Shown here: one piece after another, positions 35,582-43,616 of the stretch
Layout of the letters: every line of letters starts with the position of its first letter
Numbering within the stretch: the stretch's first letter is position 1
Source: Bifidobacterium miconisargentati
Lineage (GTDB): Bacteria; Actinomycetota; Actinomycetes; Actinomycetales; Bifidobacteriaceae
Length of the DNA stretch: 64,000 nucleotides
Direction: 5' to 3'
Assembly (NCBI RefSeq): GCF_019331675.1
Contig: NZ_JAHBBJ010000003.1
Span: 184,943-248,942, forward strand
The notes under the pieces: generated by a model
Told to the model about the DNA's origin: nothing
The model's database searches: none
What the model saw: the letters and a program-made list of their open reading frames with translations, nothing else
Translations under genes and position numbers: made by a program

Positions 35582-35730
35582 TTCAGTCGGCTTCGTTATC
35601 AGCTCCCCAGCAAAGGTTACAGGTCTTGCCTCCCTCTGGCGAGGGAGGTGGCGCGAAGCGCCGGAAGGAGAGCAGCGAAGCAGCCGCAAGGCTGCGGGAA
35701 AATCCATCGGCCGCAGGCCGATTCCGTTCC
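35582..35730. repeat. shortened relative of the 231-bp palindromic element
   Basis: CCTCCCTCTGGCGAGGGAGG, CGCGAAGCGCCGGAAGGAGAG and a right end CATCGGCCGCAGGCCGATTCC correspond to the right two thirds of the element at 5351-5581. The left inverted end is missing. It lies between convergent TetR and ROK genes. Confidence 0.65.
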
Positions 35731-35732
35731 AA

Positions 35733-36620
35733 TTACTTCACTTCATCCACAAACGCATAGTATGCGCCCAAGAGGCCCGCGTAGCTCACGTTGCGGCAGC
35801 GCTTGATAGGCGTGGCGAAGTCCTTCCAGTACGGAATCTCCTCCAGCGAGCGCTGCACGAGCGGCAGGAACGCGGTCTCCTGGCAGATGGCGCCGCCGAG
35901 CAGCACGCATTCCGGATCCAGCGAGACCACCACGTTGTAGATGCCCACGGCGATGTACTGCGCCCATTCCTCCACGATGCCACGCACTTCCGGGTCATCC
36001 ATGCGGCGCAGCAGACTGGAGGGCACCACGATCTCGGACGGACCGCCGAACTTCGCCGCGTATCGCTTGTTGAGCGTGTCCGTGGACGAGTATTCGTGCA
36101 GCGAGCGCGCGCCTTCCGTCTGGTAGTTGGTGATCATCATGCCCAGCTCGCCGGCGCGCCAGTCGCGGCCGCGGCGGATGTGCCCGTCCAGGAACAGCGC
36201 GCCGCCCACTCCGGCGTCGGTGATGGTAAAGACCACGAAATCGTCCATCTTGCGCGCGTTGCCGGCGTACCGTTCGGCGATGGCGGCGCAGTTCGCATCG
36301 TTCTCCACCCAGATGGGCAGGTCGTCGCCCAGTCGGCGACGCAGTTCCTTGCCGACGTTCTGCTTGTACAGCGCGGTGACCGGGCCGCCGGTGATGGTGC
36401 GCTGGCGCTTGACGTCCACGAATCCGGGCAGGCTCAGCGAGATGCCGTCCAGCGATTCGCCCTGCTGGCGAACCACGTTCGCGATGCCGTCGAACAGCGC
36501 TTCGGAGTCCTCGGCGGGGGTGGCGAAGGCGGAGGGCACGTCCTGCATGCCGTCGGTCACCACGGCGTGACGGATGAAGCGGTATCCCACGTCGAATGTC
36601 AGCACGCGCTTGCTGTCCAT
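35733..36620 (-). CDS. ROK family sugar kinase-like protein
   Basis: A 295-residue ROK protein without a DNA-binding domain, expected to phosphorylate a sugar released by the locus (glucose or a beta-glucoside). The actin-fold phosphate loop appears as LTFDVGYRFIRHAVV (the usual DxGG is DVGY), followed by SLPGFVD, IWVENDANCAAIAERY and TDAGVGGALFLDGHIRRG. The cysteine cluster CxCGxxGCxE that binds zinc in most ROK kinases is absent (TEGARSLHEYSS stands there), so activity or substrate may differ. AAGGAGGA lies before the ATG. A TGAACA-TTC-TGTTCA palindrome lies 66 bp upstream. Confidence 0.82.
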   Translation of the reverse strand: MDSKRVLTFDVGYRFIRHAVVTDGMQDVPSAFATPAEDSEALFDGIANVVRQQGESLDGISLSLPGFVDVKRQRTITGGPVTALYKQNVGKELRRRLGDDLPIWVENDANCAAIAERYAGNARKMDDFVVFTITDAGVGGALFLDGHIRRGRDWRAGELGMMITNYQTEGARSLHEYSSTDTLNKRYAAKFGGPSEIVVPSSLLRRMDDPEVRGIVEEWAQYIAVGIYNVVVSLDPECVLLGGAICQETAFLPLVQRSLEEIPYWKDFATPIKRCRNVSYAGLLGAYYAFVDEVK

Positions 36621-36686
36621 GTGTCCTCCTTAGCTCACCGCCGAACCGAATCCTTCACGTTTCAATCTCCACAACAACGTGAACGT

Positions 36687-36701
36687 GAACATTCTGTTCA
36701 G
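36687..36701. promoter_or_regulatory. palindrome upstream of the ROK gene
   Basis: TGAACATTCTGTTCA has perfect 6-base arms around TTC. Arm spacing (GAAC-N5-GTTC) differs from a LexA box. A possible operator for the ROK gene; the regulator is unknown. Confidence 0.4.
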
Positions 36702-36778
36702 TAGCTTAGCGGGTCTTGCCAACCCTTATTGATCGACGATTTAACAAGATTGAAATTATTTTTTTCGGGGGTATATCC

Positions 36779-36882
36779 GGCTCATCCGCAATTGCGGACA
36801 GTCTTCGACTGCGCTTTTCTGGTTCAACTATCGTCGAACCCTCACCTACAAACAATCCACTGGATTGTTTGCTTCACGGTTC
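36779..36882. repeat. composite multi-hairpin repeat (inverted orientation)
   Basis: Hairpin-forming words in reverse order to 33491-33615: TCATCCGCAATTGCGGA, GTCTTCGACTGCG, GGTTC..CGTCGAACC, and CAATCCACTGGATTG, then GCTTCACGGTTCGGCC. It is fused directly to the GGCTCCCCTC-type element that follows. Confidence 0.85.
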
Positions 36883-36990
36883 GGCCTCTCTGAGGGGAGC
36901 TGTCAGCGAAGCTGACTGAGGGGAGCACTACACCTGGCAGACTCCCCTCAGTCTCACTCCGTTCGACAGCTCCCCTCAGAGAGGGGAGCC
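36883..36990. repeat. full GGCTCCCCTC-family palindrome
   Basis: Mirror halves CTCTCTGAGGGGAGCTGTC...GACTGAGGGGAG and CTCCCCTCAGTC...GACAGCTCCCCTCAGAGAGGGGAGCC around a short spacer. Together with flanking composites it fills most of the 479-bp gap between the ROK and GH42 genes. Confidence 0.85.
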
Positions 36991-37007
36991 AGTACAACGC
37001 TCATCGT

Positions 37008-37115
37008 TCGTCCGCAATTGCGGACAGTCTTCGACTGCGTCTTTCCGGCCCGACTCTCGTCGGCCCCTCGTCTACAGACAATCCACTGGATTGTCTGCTT
37101 TACGACTCGGCCACG
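37008..37115. repeat. composite multi-hairpin repeat reaching into GH42
   Basis: A diverged copy: GTCCGCAATTGCGGAC, TCTTCGACTGCG, CGACTCTCGTCGG, CAGACAATCCACTGGATTGTCTG, then GCTTTACGACTCGGCC. The last part corresponds to GCTTCACGGTTCGGCC of the intergenic copies and here supplies the stop codon and final codons of the GH42 gene. Confidence 0.8.
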
Positions 37116-39262
37116 ATGACCTGGTAGGGAGCCAGCGTGACATCGGCGGCGAGTGGGCGTCCGTCGGACAGCAGGTCGGCGGCACCGGCCAGCGCCGGCA
37201 GCGAGACCTGCTGTTCACGGTCGGTCAGGTTGATGACGAACGTGAACGTGCGCCCGTCGTCCGCATATCGTTCGGCGACTTCCACGCCGTCCGGGGTCAA
37301 AGTCGAGGTCAGTCCCGCCGCGTCCACAATCGGCTGGATCAGCGCGTCCATGCCGGACTCGTCCAGCGGGGTGCCAACGTAATAGGTTTCGCCGTTGCCG
37401 CACACGTTCGCAGTGACGGCCGGGGTACCGGCGTAGAACTCGTCGCCGCCGTACGTGGCAAGTACGCGGGCGCCCTCCAGGTGCATGATGCTGGCGACGA
37501 TCTCGCCGCTGGCGTCATCCCTGGCGTTCCCGGCACCTGCGGCATCGGCATTTCCGGCCGCGCAATTCCCGCAGCACTGTCCCGAAGCCCCAGTCGCGGC
37601 ACCGGAGTCGCCGACGGCCGGCTCTTTCCCGGCCTGCGGCCCGCCGAAGCGCACCGGGATCGTCTCCCCCGGCGCGATGGCGTCGATCTCCTCGGCCCAC
37701 ACGCCGGCGAGCGCGCGGAACGGTCCGGGGTATCCGCCCGGAATCACCAGATCATGCTCGTCATGGATGCCGGACATGTAGCCGGTGATGAACCGACCGC
37801 CGCCACGCACGTACGTCTCGACAGCTTCGGCCACGCCGGGCTTGACCATGATGAGCGCGGGCGCCGCCACGACGGCGTACCGTTCCAGTTCGGCGGCGGG
37901 CGTGGTGCTGGGGATGATGTCCACGGCGAGGTTGCGACGGTTGAACGCGCGGTAGAAGCGGTGGACCTCCTCCGGGTAGGCGAACCCGGCAGTAGGGCCC
38001 ACGCAGCCTTCGAGCGACCAGTAGCTCTCCCAGTCGAACATGACGGCCACACGCGCACGGACCTTCGAGCCCATGATGCGCGGCGCCACCTTGCCCAGCG
38101 CCTCGCCGAGCGCGGCGGTCTCGCGGAACACGCGGGAGTCCTCGGTGCCATCGTGTGCAATCACAGCGCCATGGAAACGTTCGCACCCGCCGATCGACTG
38201 GCGCATCTGGAAGAACTGCACGGTGTCGGCGCCATGCGCCACGGCCTGCCAGCTCAAGGCGGCCACCTCGCCGGGACGCTTGACCTTGCAGTACGGGAAC
38301 CAGTTCTGCTGGTTCGGCGTCTGTTCCATGAGCATGAACGGCTTGCCGCCGCCCACGGCGCGCATGAGGTCGTGGTTCATGGCCACACGGCTGGCCGGCA
38401 TGCCCATGCCGGGGTAGTTGTCCCAGCTGACCACGTCCATCTCGCGGCCCCATGTGAAGTAGTCGAGGTCCTTGAACGTGCCCATGAGGTTCGTGGTGAT
38501 CGGCGTCACCGCGTCATGCGCGCGCACGGCGTCGCGTTCGTTCGTGAAGCAGGCGAGCTGGGACTCGTTCTGGAAGCGGCGGTAGTCGATGAGCAGGCCG
38601 GAGACCACGCACTTCCTCGGGTCCCAGTCGGATCCGATGCCGTCGCCGTAGCCCACCGGCGGCACCACGTCCGCCCAGTCCACGATGGTGTGGCTCCAGA
38701 AGTTCGCGCACCATGCCTTGTTGAGCGCCTCGACCGAACCGTACTTGGCCTTGAGCCAGCCGCGGAACGCCGCAGCGCAGTTTTCGCAGTAGCACAGGCC
38801 GCCACCGCCGCCGTATTCGTTGCCGATGTGCCAAGCGGTGAGTCCCGGAGTGCCGGCATACCGTTCGGCGAGCGCGCCGGCGAGCTTGCCGGAGACGCCC
38901 CGGAAGTAGGCGGAGTTCGGGCAGAAGTTGTGACGGCCGCCGAACACGTGGCGTTTGCCTTCGAACGTGGTGCGGATGATCTCGGGGTGTTCGCGCACCA
39001 TCCATGCGGGCAGTGCGGCGGTGCCGGTGGCGAGCACGATGTTGAAGCGGTGCTTGACCAGCAGCGCCACGATCTTGTCGAGCATGGTGAAGTCGTAGGT
39101 GTCCTCGCCGGGCTGCAGGAGCGTCCAGGAGAACACGTTGATGGTGGCCTCGTTGATGTGGGCGTCCTCGAGCATCTCGATGTCGTGTTCCCACGTCTCC
39201 TCGGGCCACTGTTCGGGGTTCCAGTCGCCGCCGAACAGGAAGGTGTCGAATAGGGGTGTCAT
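37100..39262 (-). CDS. beta-galactosidase (GH42)
   Basis: A 720-residue GH42 beta-galactosidase, cytoplasmic. The TIM barrel opens with FLFGGDWNPEQWPEETW; the acid/base glutamate is in AWHIGNEYGGG and the nucleophile in PFMLMEQTPNQQNW. The four cysteines of the GH42 zinc site region are seen around LCYCENC. A beta-type trimer domain (GGRFITGYMSGIHDEHDLV) and a C-terminal small domain follow. An Ala/Gly linker near residue 590 contains an odd GQCCGNCAAGN. AAGGAGC lies before the ATG at 39262. The final residues AES and the stop come from a dispersed repeat. In this locus it would remove galactose side chains. Confidence 0.94.
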   Translation of the reverse strand: MTPLFDTFLFGGDWNPEQWPEETWEHDIEMLEDAHINEATINVFSWTLLQPGEDTYDFTMLDKIVALLVKHRFNIVLATGTAALPAWMVREHPEIIRTTFEGKRHVFGGRHNFCPNSAYFRGVSGKLAGALAERYAGTPGLTAWHIGNEYGGGGGLCYCENCAAAFRGWLKAKYGSVEALNKAWCANFWSHTIVDWADVVPPVGYGDGIGSDWDPRKCVVSGLLIDYRRFQNESQLACFTNERDAVRAHDAVTPITTNLMGTFKDLDYFTWGREMDVVSWDNYPGMGMPASRVAMNHDLMRAVGGGKPFMLMEQTPNQQNWFPYCKVKRPGEVAALSWQAVAHGADTVQFFQMRQSIGGCERFHGAVIAHDGTEDSRVFRETAALGEALGKVAPRIMGSKVRARVAVMFDWESYWSLEGCVGPTAGFAYPEEVHRFYRAFNRRNLAVDIIPSTTPAAELERYAVVAAPALIMVKPGVAEAVETYVRGGGRFITGYMSGIHDEHDLVIPGGYPGPFRALAGVWAEEIDAIAPGETIPVRFGGPQAGKEPAVGDSGAATGASGQCCGNCAAGNADAAGAGNARDDASGEIVASIMHLEGARVLATYGGDEFYAGTPAVTANVCGNGETYYVGTPLDESGMDALIQPIVDAAGLTSTLTPDGVEVAERYADDGRTFTFVINLTDREQQVSLPALAGAADLLSDGRPLAADVTLAPYQVIVAES

Positions 39263-39281
39263 GTGAAGCTCCTTGCGATGA

Positions 39282-40814
39282 TCACACGTCGTAGCGGACG
39301 TTGGCGAAGGTGACGTCGCCGCTGCCATGGGCGTAGACGCCGAGCAGGATGCCGGTGAAGCCGCCTGCGTTGGTGAAGCTCAGCAGTTTGCCGGGCACGT
39401 GGCCGAGCAGTTGCTCGCCGCCGGCGAATGCGCTGGTGTTGGCCACCGCGAAGTCGTATCCGGATTCGTCGCCGCGCACGACCAGACGTAGTTTGGCGCT
39501 TGCCGGCACGGCCACGGTGCCCACCACGGTGGCGAGCCCGGCGTTGTGGGCCGTGGCCTTGACGCGGATCAGCCCGTTGGCATCGGACGCGCGCACGGCG
39601 ATGGTCAGGTAGTGGCGGCTGTTGGCGTACACGGCGACGCCCGCCTCGCCGAGGGTCAGCGCGCGGGCGTCGGCCAGCGTCGCGCCGAACTCGAAGCGCA
39701 GGTCGGTCTGGCGGGTGCCGATCATCGGCGCGCCGTGGGCCAGGTCGAACGACTGCGCGGCCGCATGCACGGCGATGGTCACGTTGTTGGCGGTGGCGGG
39801 CGCCATGGCACGGCCGGACGAGACGACGTACTGCCTGTCCACGTCGATGCCGGGCGTGATCCATTCGACGTCGGACTCCAACGAGTCGCCGTGACCGTTG
39901 AGATCGCAGTCGTACGACTGATCGGCAAGCTCGGGCCAGCCGTCCTTCCAGTCGAACCAGACGGCGTACGGCTCGCGGCCGACCCAGCCCTGGGCCGGGT
40001 ATTCGTCGTTGTTGCGGGTGCCGTGGAACACCATGAGCGTGCGGTCGTCGCCGAAGTGCGCGCAGTCGCAGTGGCCGATGGCCTGCAACGTCAGATGCGT
40101 GGAGCGGTTGGTGATCAGCGGGTTGCCGGGGTACATCTCGTACGGGCCTTCCGGGCTCGACGAGCGGGCGATGTTCTCCATGTGCCCGGATTCGGTACCG
40201 CCTTCGGCCCACATGAGGTAGTAGGTGTCGCCGCGCTTGTACATGTGCGGGCCTTCCGGATTGGAGCCGGTGATGCCGCCGCAGATGCGCTTGCGCTTGG
40301 TGAGCACGGTGCCGGTGTTCACATCGATCTTCGACAGGTAGATGCCGGCGGGTTCGCGCTCGCCGTTCTCGTCCGGTTCGCCGCCCTCGTTGCCGCAGAT
40401 GTAGGCGGTGCCGTCGTCGTCGAAGAACAGGCTGGGGTCGATGCCGGGCCAGCCGTCCACCCAGATCGGGTCGGACCAGCCGGCGTGCGGATCCTCGGTG
40501 GTGAGGATCATGTTGCCCTTGTTCACGTTGGTCACGATGAGGTAGTACGTGCCGTCGTGCCAGCGCAGGGTGGGCGCGTAGATGCCCTGGCTGTTGTCCA
40601 TCGTCTCGTACGGGAACTGCTCGGGGCGGTTCATCGCGTCGCCGATCTTGCGCCAGTGCTCGCCGTCCTCGGATTCGAAGACCGGCAGTCCGGGGAAGTA
40701 TTCGAACGAGCTGTTGACCATCAGGTACGTGCCCTGCGGGGTTTCGCAGATGGTGGGGTCCGGATGGAAGCCGGAGGCGATGCGGCGGGCCGGCTGAACG
40801 TTGAACAGGGTCAT
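39282..40814 (-). CDS. GH43 beta-xylosidase / alpha-L-arabinofuranosidase
   Basis: A 510-residue GH43 enzyme without signal peptide. The five-blade propeller contains the catalytic base in GFHPDPTICETPQGTYL, the pKa-tuning aspartate in GIDPSLFFDDDGTAYICG, and the acid in GSNPEGPHMYKRGDTYYL. The SSFEYFPGLPVFESEDGEHW segment is typical of the xylosidase/arabinofuranosidase group, and a C-terminal beta-sandwich (from about residue 320) covers the active site as in that group. Which pentose it removes cannot be told from sequence. AAGGAAG lies 9 bases before the ATG at 40814. It is 19 bp upstream of the GH42 start, so co-transcribed. Confidence 0.9.
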   Translation of the reverse strand: MTLFNVQPARRIASGFHPDPTICETPQGTYLMVNSSFEYFPGLPVFESEDGEHWRKIGDAMNRPEQFPYETMDNSQGIYAPTLRWHDGTYYLIVTNVNKGNMILTTEDPHAGWSDPIWVDGWPGIDPSLFFDDDGTAYICGNEGGEPDENGEREPAGIYLSKIDVNTGTVLTKRKRICGGITGSNPEGPHMYKRGDTYYLMWAEGGTESGHMENIARSSSPEGPYEMYPGNPLITNRSTHLTLQAIGHCDCAHFGDDRTLMVFHGTRNNDEYPAQGWVGREPYAVWFDWKDGWPELADQSYDCDLNGHGDSLESDVEWITPGIDVDRQYVVSSGRAMAPATANNVTIAVHAAAQSFDLAHGAPMIGTRQTDLRFEFGATLADARALTLGEAGVAVYANSRHYLTIAVRASDANGLIRVKATAHNAGLATVVGTVAVPASAKLRLVVRGDESGYDFAVANTSAFAGGEQLLGHVPGKLLSFTNAGGFTGILLGVYAHGSGDVTFANVRYDV

Positions 40815-40897
40815 GGACGAATACTTCCTTGTATGGGGGTGCGTGAGGTAGGTGAGGTGATTGGGGCGAGATGAGTGTCCGTTCTTGTTTGGAACTA

Positions 40898-41067
40898 CTC
40901 CTCGGTCTCGCCGCACGAGCCAGCTCCCCTGACAAGGGGAGCCAAGGATAGGTTTTCTTGGCTCCCTTCGCTGGGGAGCCGTCACCGTAGGTGACTGAGG
41001 GGAGCCCGGCATGATCCGGAAACTCCCCTCAGTCGCTCCGCGACAGCTCCCCTCAGGGAGGGGAGCC
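40898..41067. repeat. two GGCTCCCCTC-family palindromes in tandem
   Basis: A half unit (CTCCTCGGTCTCGC...CAGCTCCCCTGACAAGGGGAGCC, 40898-40943) is followed by a full mirror unit (40959-41067: GGCTCCCTTCGCTGGGGAGCCGTC...GACTGAGGGGAG and its inverted partner). They separate the GH31 and GH43 genes. Confidence 0.8.
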
Positions 41068-41097
41068 ATGTCATATACGCGATACCCGCGTGGGGTC

Positions 41098-43137
41098 TCA
41101 GGCGTTGAGCGGGTCGGAGCCGGGACGGACCAGCACGGGCAGGGTGTGGTAGTCGTACTGCTCGGTGTACCACTTGCCCGGCTCGTAGGTCTTGCCGGTC
41201 AGCAGGTTGGCCCAGGACTCACCGGCGTGGTCGCCGCCGGCGTCCGGCACGTAGAAGCGGGCGGTGCCGTCCTCGGAGAACACCGGGGCCACGAGCAGGT
41301 CGTCGCCCAGCATGTACTGGGTGTCGATGTCCTCGCAAGCCGGGTCGGTCGGGAACTCGAGCACCATCGCGCGCATCATCGGCACGCCGGTCTCGTGGGT
41401 TTCCTTGGCCATCGCCTCCAGGTACGGCTTCAGGCGCAGCTTGAGCTCGGTGAACTCGCGGGAGACCTCCACGGCCTCGTCGCCGTACAGCCACGGCACC
41501 TTGTACTCGGTGGAGCCGTGGTAGCGGGAGTGGGAGGAGAGCAGGCCGAACTGGGTCCAGCGCTTGAACAGGTCCGGGGTGGGCTTGTCCTCGAAGCCGG
41601 CGATGTCGTGGCTCCAGTAGCCGAAGCCGGACATGCCGAAGCTCAGGCCGGCACGCAGGGACTCGGCCATGGACGGGTAGTTGGAGGAGCAGTCGCCGCC
41701 CCAGTGGACCGGGAACTGCTGGCCGCCCACGGTGGCGGAGCGGGCGAACAGGATGGCCTCGTCGGCGCCCTTGGTCTCCACGAGCACGTCGTACACGGCC
41801 TTGTTGTACAGGTACGTGTAGTAGTTGTGCATGAGCTCGGGGTCGGAGCCGTCGTAGTACTGGACGCCCTCGGTGGGGATGCGCTCGCCGAAGTCGGTCT
41901 TGAAGCAGTCGACGCCCTGGGCCACGAGGTGCTTGAGCTTGTCCTGGTACCACTTGGTGGCCTCGGGGTTGGTGAAGTCGACGATGGCCATGCCGGCCTG
42001 CCACTTGTCCCACTGCCAGACGGAGCCGTCGGTGTTCTTGATGAAGTAGCCCTTCCTGGCGCCTTCCTCGAACAGCGGGGACTTCTGGCCGATGTAGCTG
42101 TTGATCCACACGCACACCTTGAGGCCGCGCTCATGCAGCTTGGCGAGCAGGCCTTCCGGATCGGGGAACTTGGTCTCGTCCCACTCGAAGTTGCACCACT
42201 CGAGTTCCTTCATCCAGCGGCAGTCGAAGTGGAAGACGGACAGCGGGATGTTGCGCTCGGCCATGCCGTCCACGAACTCCATGACGGTCTTCTCGTCGTA
42301 GTCGGTGGTGAAGGAGGTGGACAGCCACAGGCCGTAGCTCCAGTCCGGCACCAGCGGCGGCTTGCCGGTCAGGTCGGTGTAGGTGTTGAGGATGCCCTTG
42401 AGGTCCTTGCCGCCGATGACGGAGTAGCTCATCTCCTCGCCGGGCACGGAGAACTGCACGTGGGAGACCTTCTCGGAGCCGACCTCGAAGCTCACCTTGC
42501 CGGGGTTGTCCACGAACAGGCCGTAGCCCTTGTTGGACAGGTAGAACGGGATGTTCTTGTACGCCTGCTCGGTGCCGGTGCCGCCGTCCTCGTTCCAGAT
42601 GTCGACGGTCTGGCCGTTCTTGACGAAGTTGGTGAAGCGCTCGCCCAGGCCGTAGATCTTCTCGCCCACGCCGAGGTCGAGCTGCTCGGAGACGTGCAGG
42701 CAGCCTTCCGGATCGGTGACGAGGCCCTTGGCGCGCCAGCCGGAGTGCGCGATGGTCTTGCCGTCGTACTTGTAGGTGAAGTCGATGGTCTCGCCCTTGG
42801 AGATTTCCAGGGTCAGCTTGCCGGAGGTGAAGGTCCACTTGTCGTCATCCTCGGCGATGGTGACGGCCGGGTCGGACTCGTTGAGCGCGAACTGCGGGCA
42901 GTTGCTGCGGTCCTTCCTGAAGTTGATGAGGCGCGTGGTGATGATGTCCTCGCGCGGGGAGGTCACTTCGATGGTCAGGATGCCGCCGTCGAGCGTCTGG
43001 CCGGGGTGGTGGATCGGCACGCCGAACGGGCAGAACAGGGTGAGCTTCTTCGGCTCGATGTTCGCGGTGTACACGTTGGCAGCGTACTTGACGTCGAAGC
43101 CGTCCTTGACGAGCCAGCCACCATTGAGGAACTTCAT
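41098..43137 (-). CDS. alpha-xylosidase (GH31)
   Basis: A 679-residue GH31 enzyme very close in motifs to YicI-type alpha-xylosidases, which release the alpha-1,6-xylose branches of xyloglucan oligosaccharides such as isoprimeverose. After an N-terminal beta domain (YGLGERFTNFVKNGQTVDIWNEDGGTGTEQAYKNIPFYLSN), the barrel has FHFDCRWMKELEWCNFEWD and the nucleophile in DCFKTDFGERIPTEGVQYYDG. The acid/base region HWGGDCSSNYPSMAESLRAGLSFGMSGFGYWSHDIAGF follows. It is cytoplasmic. AAGGAGA precedes the ATG at 43137. The locus operator lies 43 bases upstream (43180-43203). Confidence 0.94.
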   Translation of the reverse strand: MKFLNGGWLVKDGFDVKYAANVYTANIEPKKLTLFCPFGVPIHHPGQTLDGGILTIEVTSPREDIITTRLINFRKDRSNCPQFALNESDPAVTIAEDDDKWTFTSGKLTLEISKGETIDFTYKYDGKTIAHSGWRAKGLVTDPEGCLHVSEQLDLGVGEKIYGLGERFTNFVKNGQTVDIWNEDGGTGTEQAYKNIPFYLSNKGYGLFVDNPGKVSFEVGSEKVSHVQFSVPGEEMSYSVIGGKDLKGILNTYTDLTGKPPLVPDWSYGLWLSTSFTTDYDEKTVMEFVDGMAERNIPLSVFHFDCRWMKELEWCNFEWDETKFPDPEGLLAKLHERGLKVCVWINSYIGQKSPLFEEGARKGYFIKNTDGSVWQWDKWQAGMAIVDFTNPEATKWYQDKLKHLVAQGVDCFKTDFGERIPTEGVQYYDGSDPELMHNYYTYLYNKAVYDVLVETKGADEAILFARSATVGGQQFPVHWGGDCSSNYPSMAESLRAGLSFGMSGFGYWSHDIAGFEDKPTPDLFKRWTQFGLLSSHSRYHGSTEYKVPWLYGDEAVEVSREFTELKLRLKPYLEAMAKETHETGVPMMRAMVLEFPTDPACEDIDTQYMLGDDLLVAPVFSEDGTARFYVPDAGGDHAGESWANLLTGKTYEPGKWYTEQYDYHTLPVLVRPGSDPLNA

Positions 43138-43179
43138 TGTCGCGTCTCCTTCATTGCGAGTACGTTTGTTGAGAACAAT

Positions 43180-43203
43180 CTTATTTATAAGTTTATAAAT
43201 AAC
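43180..43203. promoter_or_regulatory. AT-rich palindromic operator before GH31
   Basis: CTTATTTATAA-GT-TTATAAATAAC, 24 bases, 42 bases from the GH31 start codon. The same motif is at 30854, 52311 and 52434. Confidence 0.82.
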
Positions 43204-43338
43204 AAGTTCCGACACGCCAGCGGCGACGTTTTTCGGCCGGACGCGGCAGCGGCAACCGCGCATGCGGCATCGCGCGGCGACAGGCGGAACCAACCGCTGG
43301 CCCCACCGTCGGACGCGGCCAAACGCCGGGCCGACCGG

Positions 43339-43503
43339 CGTTATGTATGCGGTTCAACCATCCACCCGCACGTATACAGCCAGTCCGGGGACAAAGCCTC
43401 ACTATGTATGCGCCCCAACCATGCGTCCGCATACATAGCGCCGGTTCACAGGGCAAAAGTCTCACTATGTATGCGCCACCTTCGTTCGGCCGCATACATA
43501 GCG
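43339..43503. repeat. triplet of hairpins, CACTATGTATGCG family, period 61-63 bp
   Basis: Three palindromes: a diverged one at about 43339-43380, and 43400-43440 and 43463-43503, each 41 bp with arms CACTATGTATGCG / CGCATACATAGCG around a 15-base loop, each followed by CCGGTT. Period 61 then 63 bp. The sequence is unrelated to the triplets at 30550 and 62398, but the layout is the same. Confidence 0.9.
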
Positions 43504-43546
43504 CCGGTTTCCTCGTCGCTTCCCCACCACCGGCGCCCGGAGAACG

Positions 43547-43592
43547 AAAAAGGCCTGCCGTGGAACCGGTTTCGCGATTCCACGGCAGGCCT
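43547..43592 (-). terminator. terminator after GH3
   Basis: On the minus strand AGGCCTGCCGTGGAA pairs with TTCCACGGCAGGCCT (15 bp) and is followed by TTTTTC. It lies 24 bases past the GH3 stop. Confidence 0.9.
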
Positions 43593-43616
43593 ATGCAACA
43601 GTCAGCAGTCGGACAA

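Noticed and set aside
36687..36701. LexA (SOS) box upstream of the ROK gene
   Set aside because: The arms GAAC and GTTC are separated by five bases instead of the four usual in actinobacterial SOS boxes, and the gene has no DNA-repair role.
43339..43503. A CRISPR array
   Set aside because: Only three palindromic units with partly conserved spacers, and no cas genes nearby.
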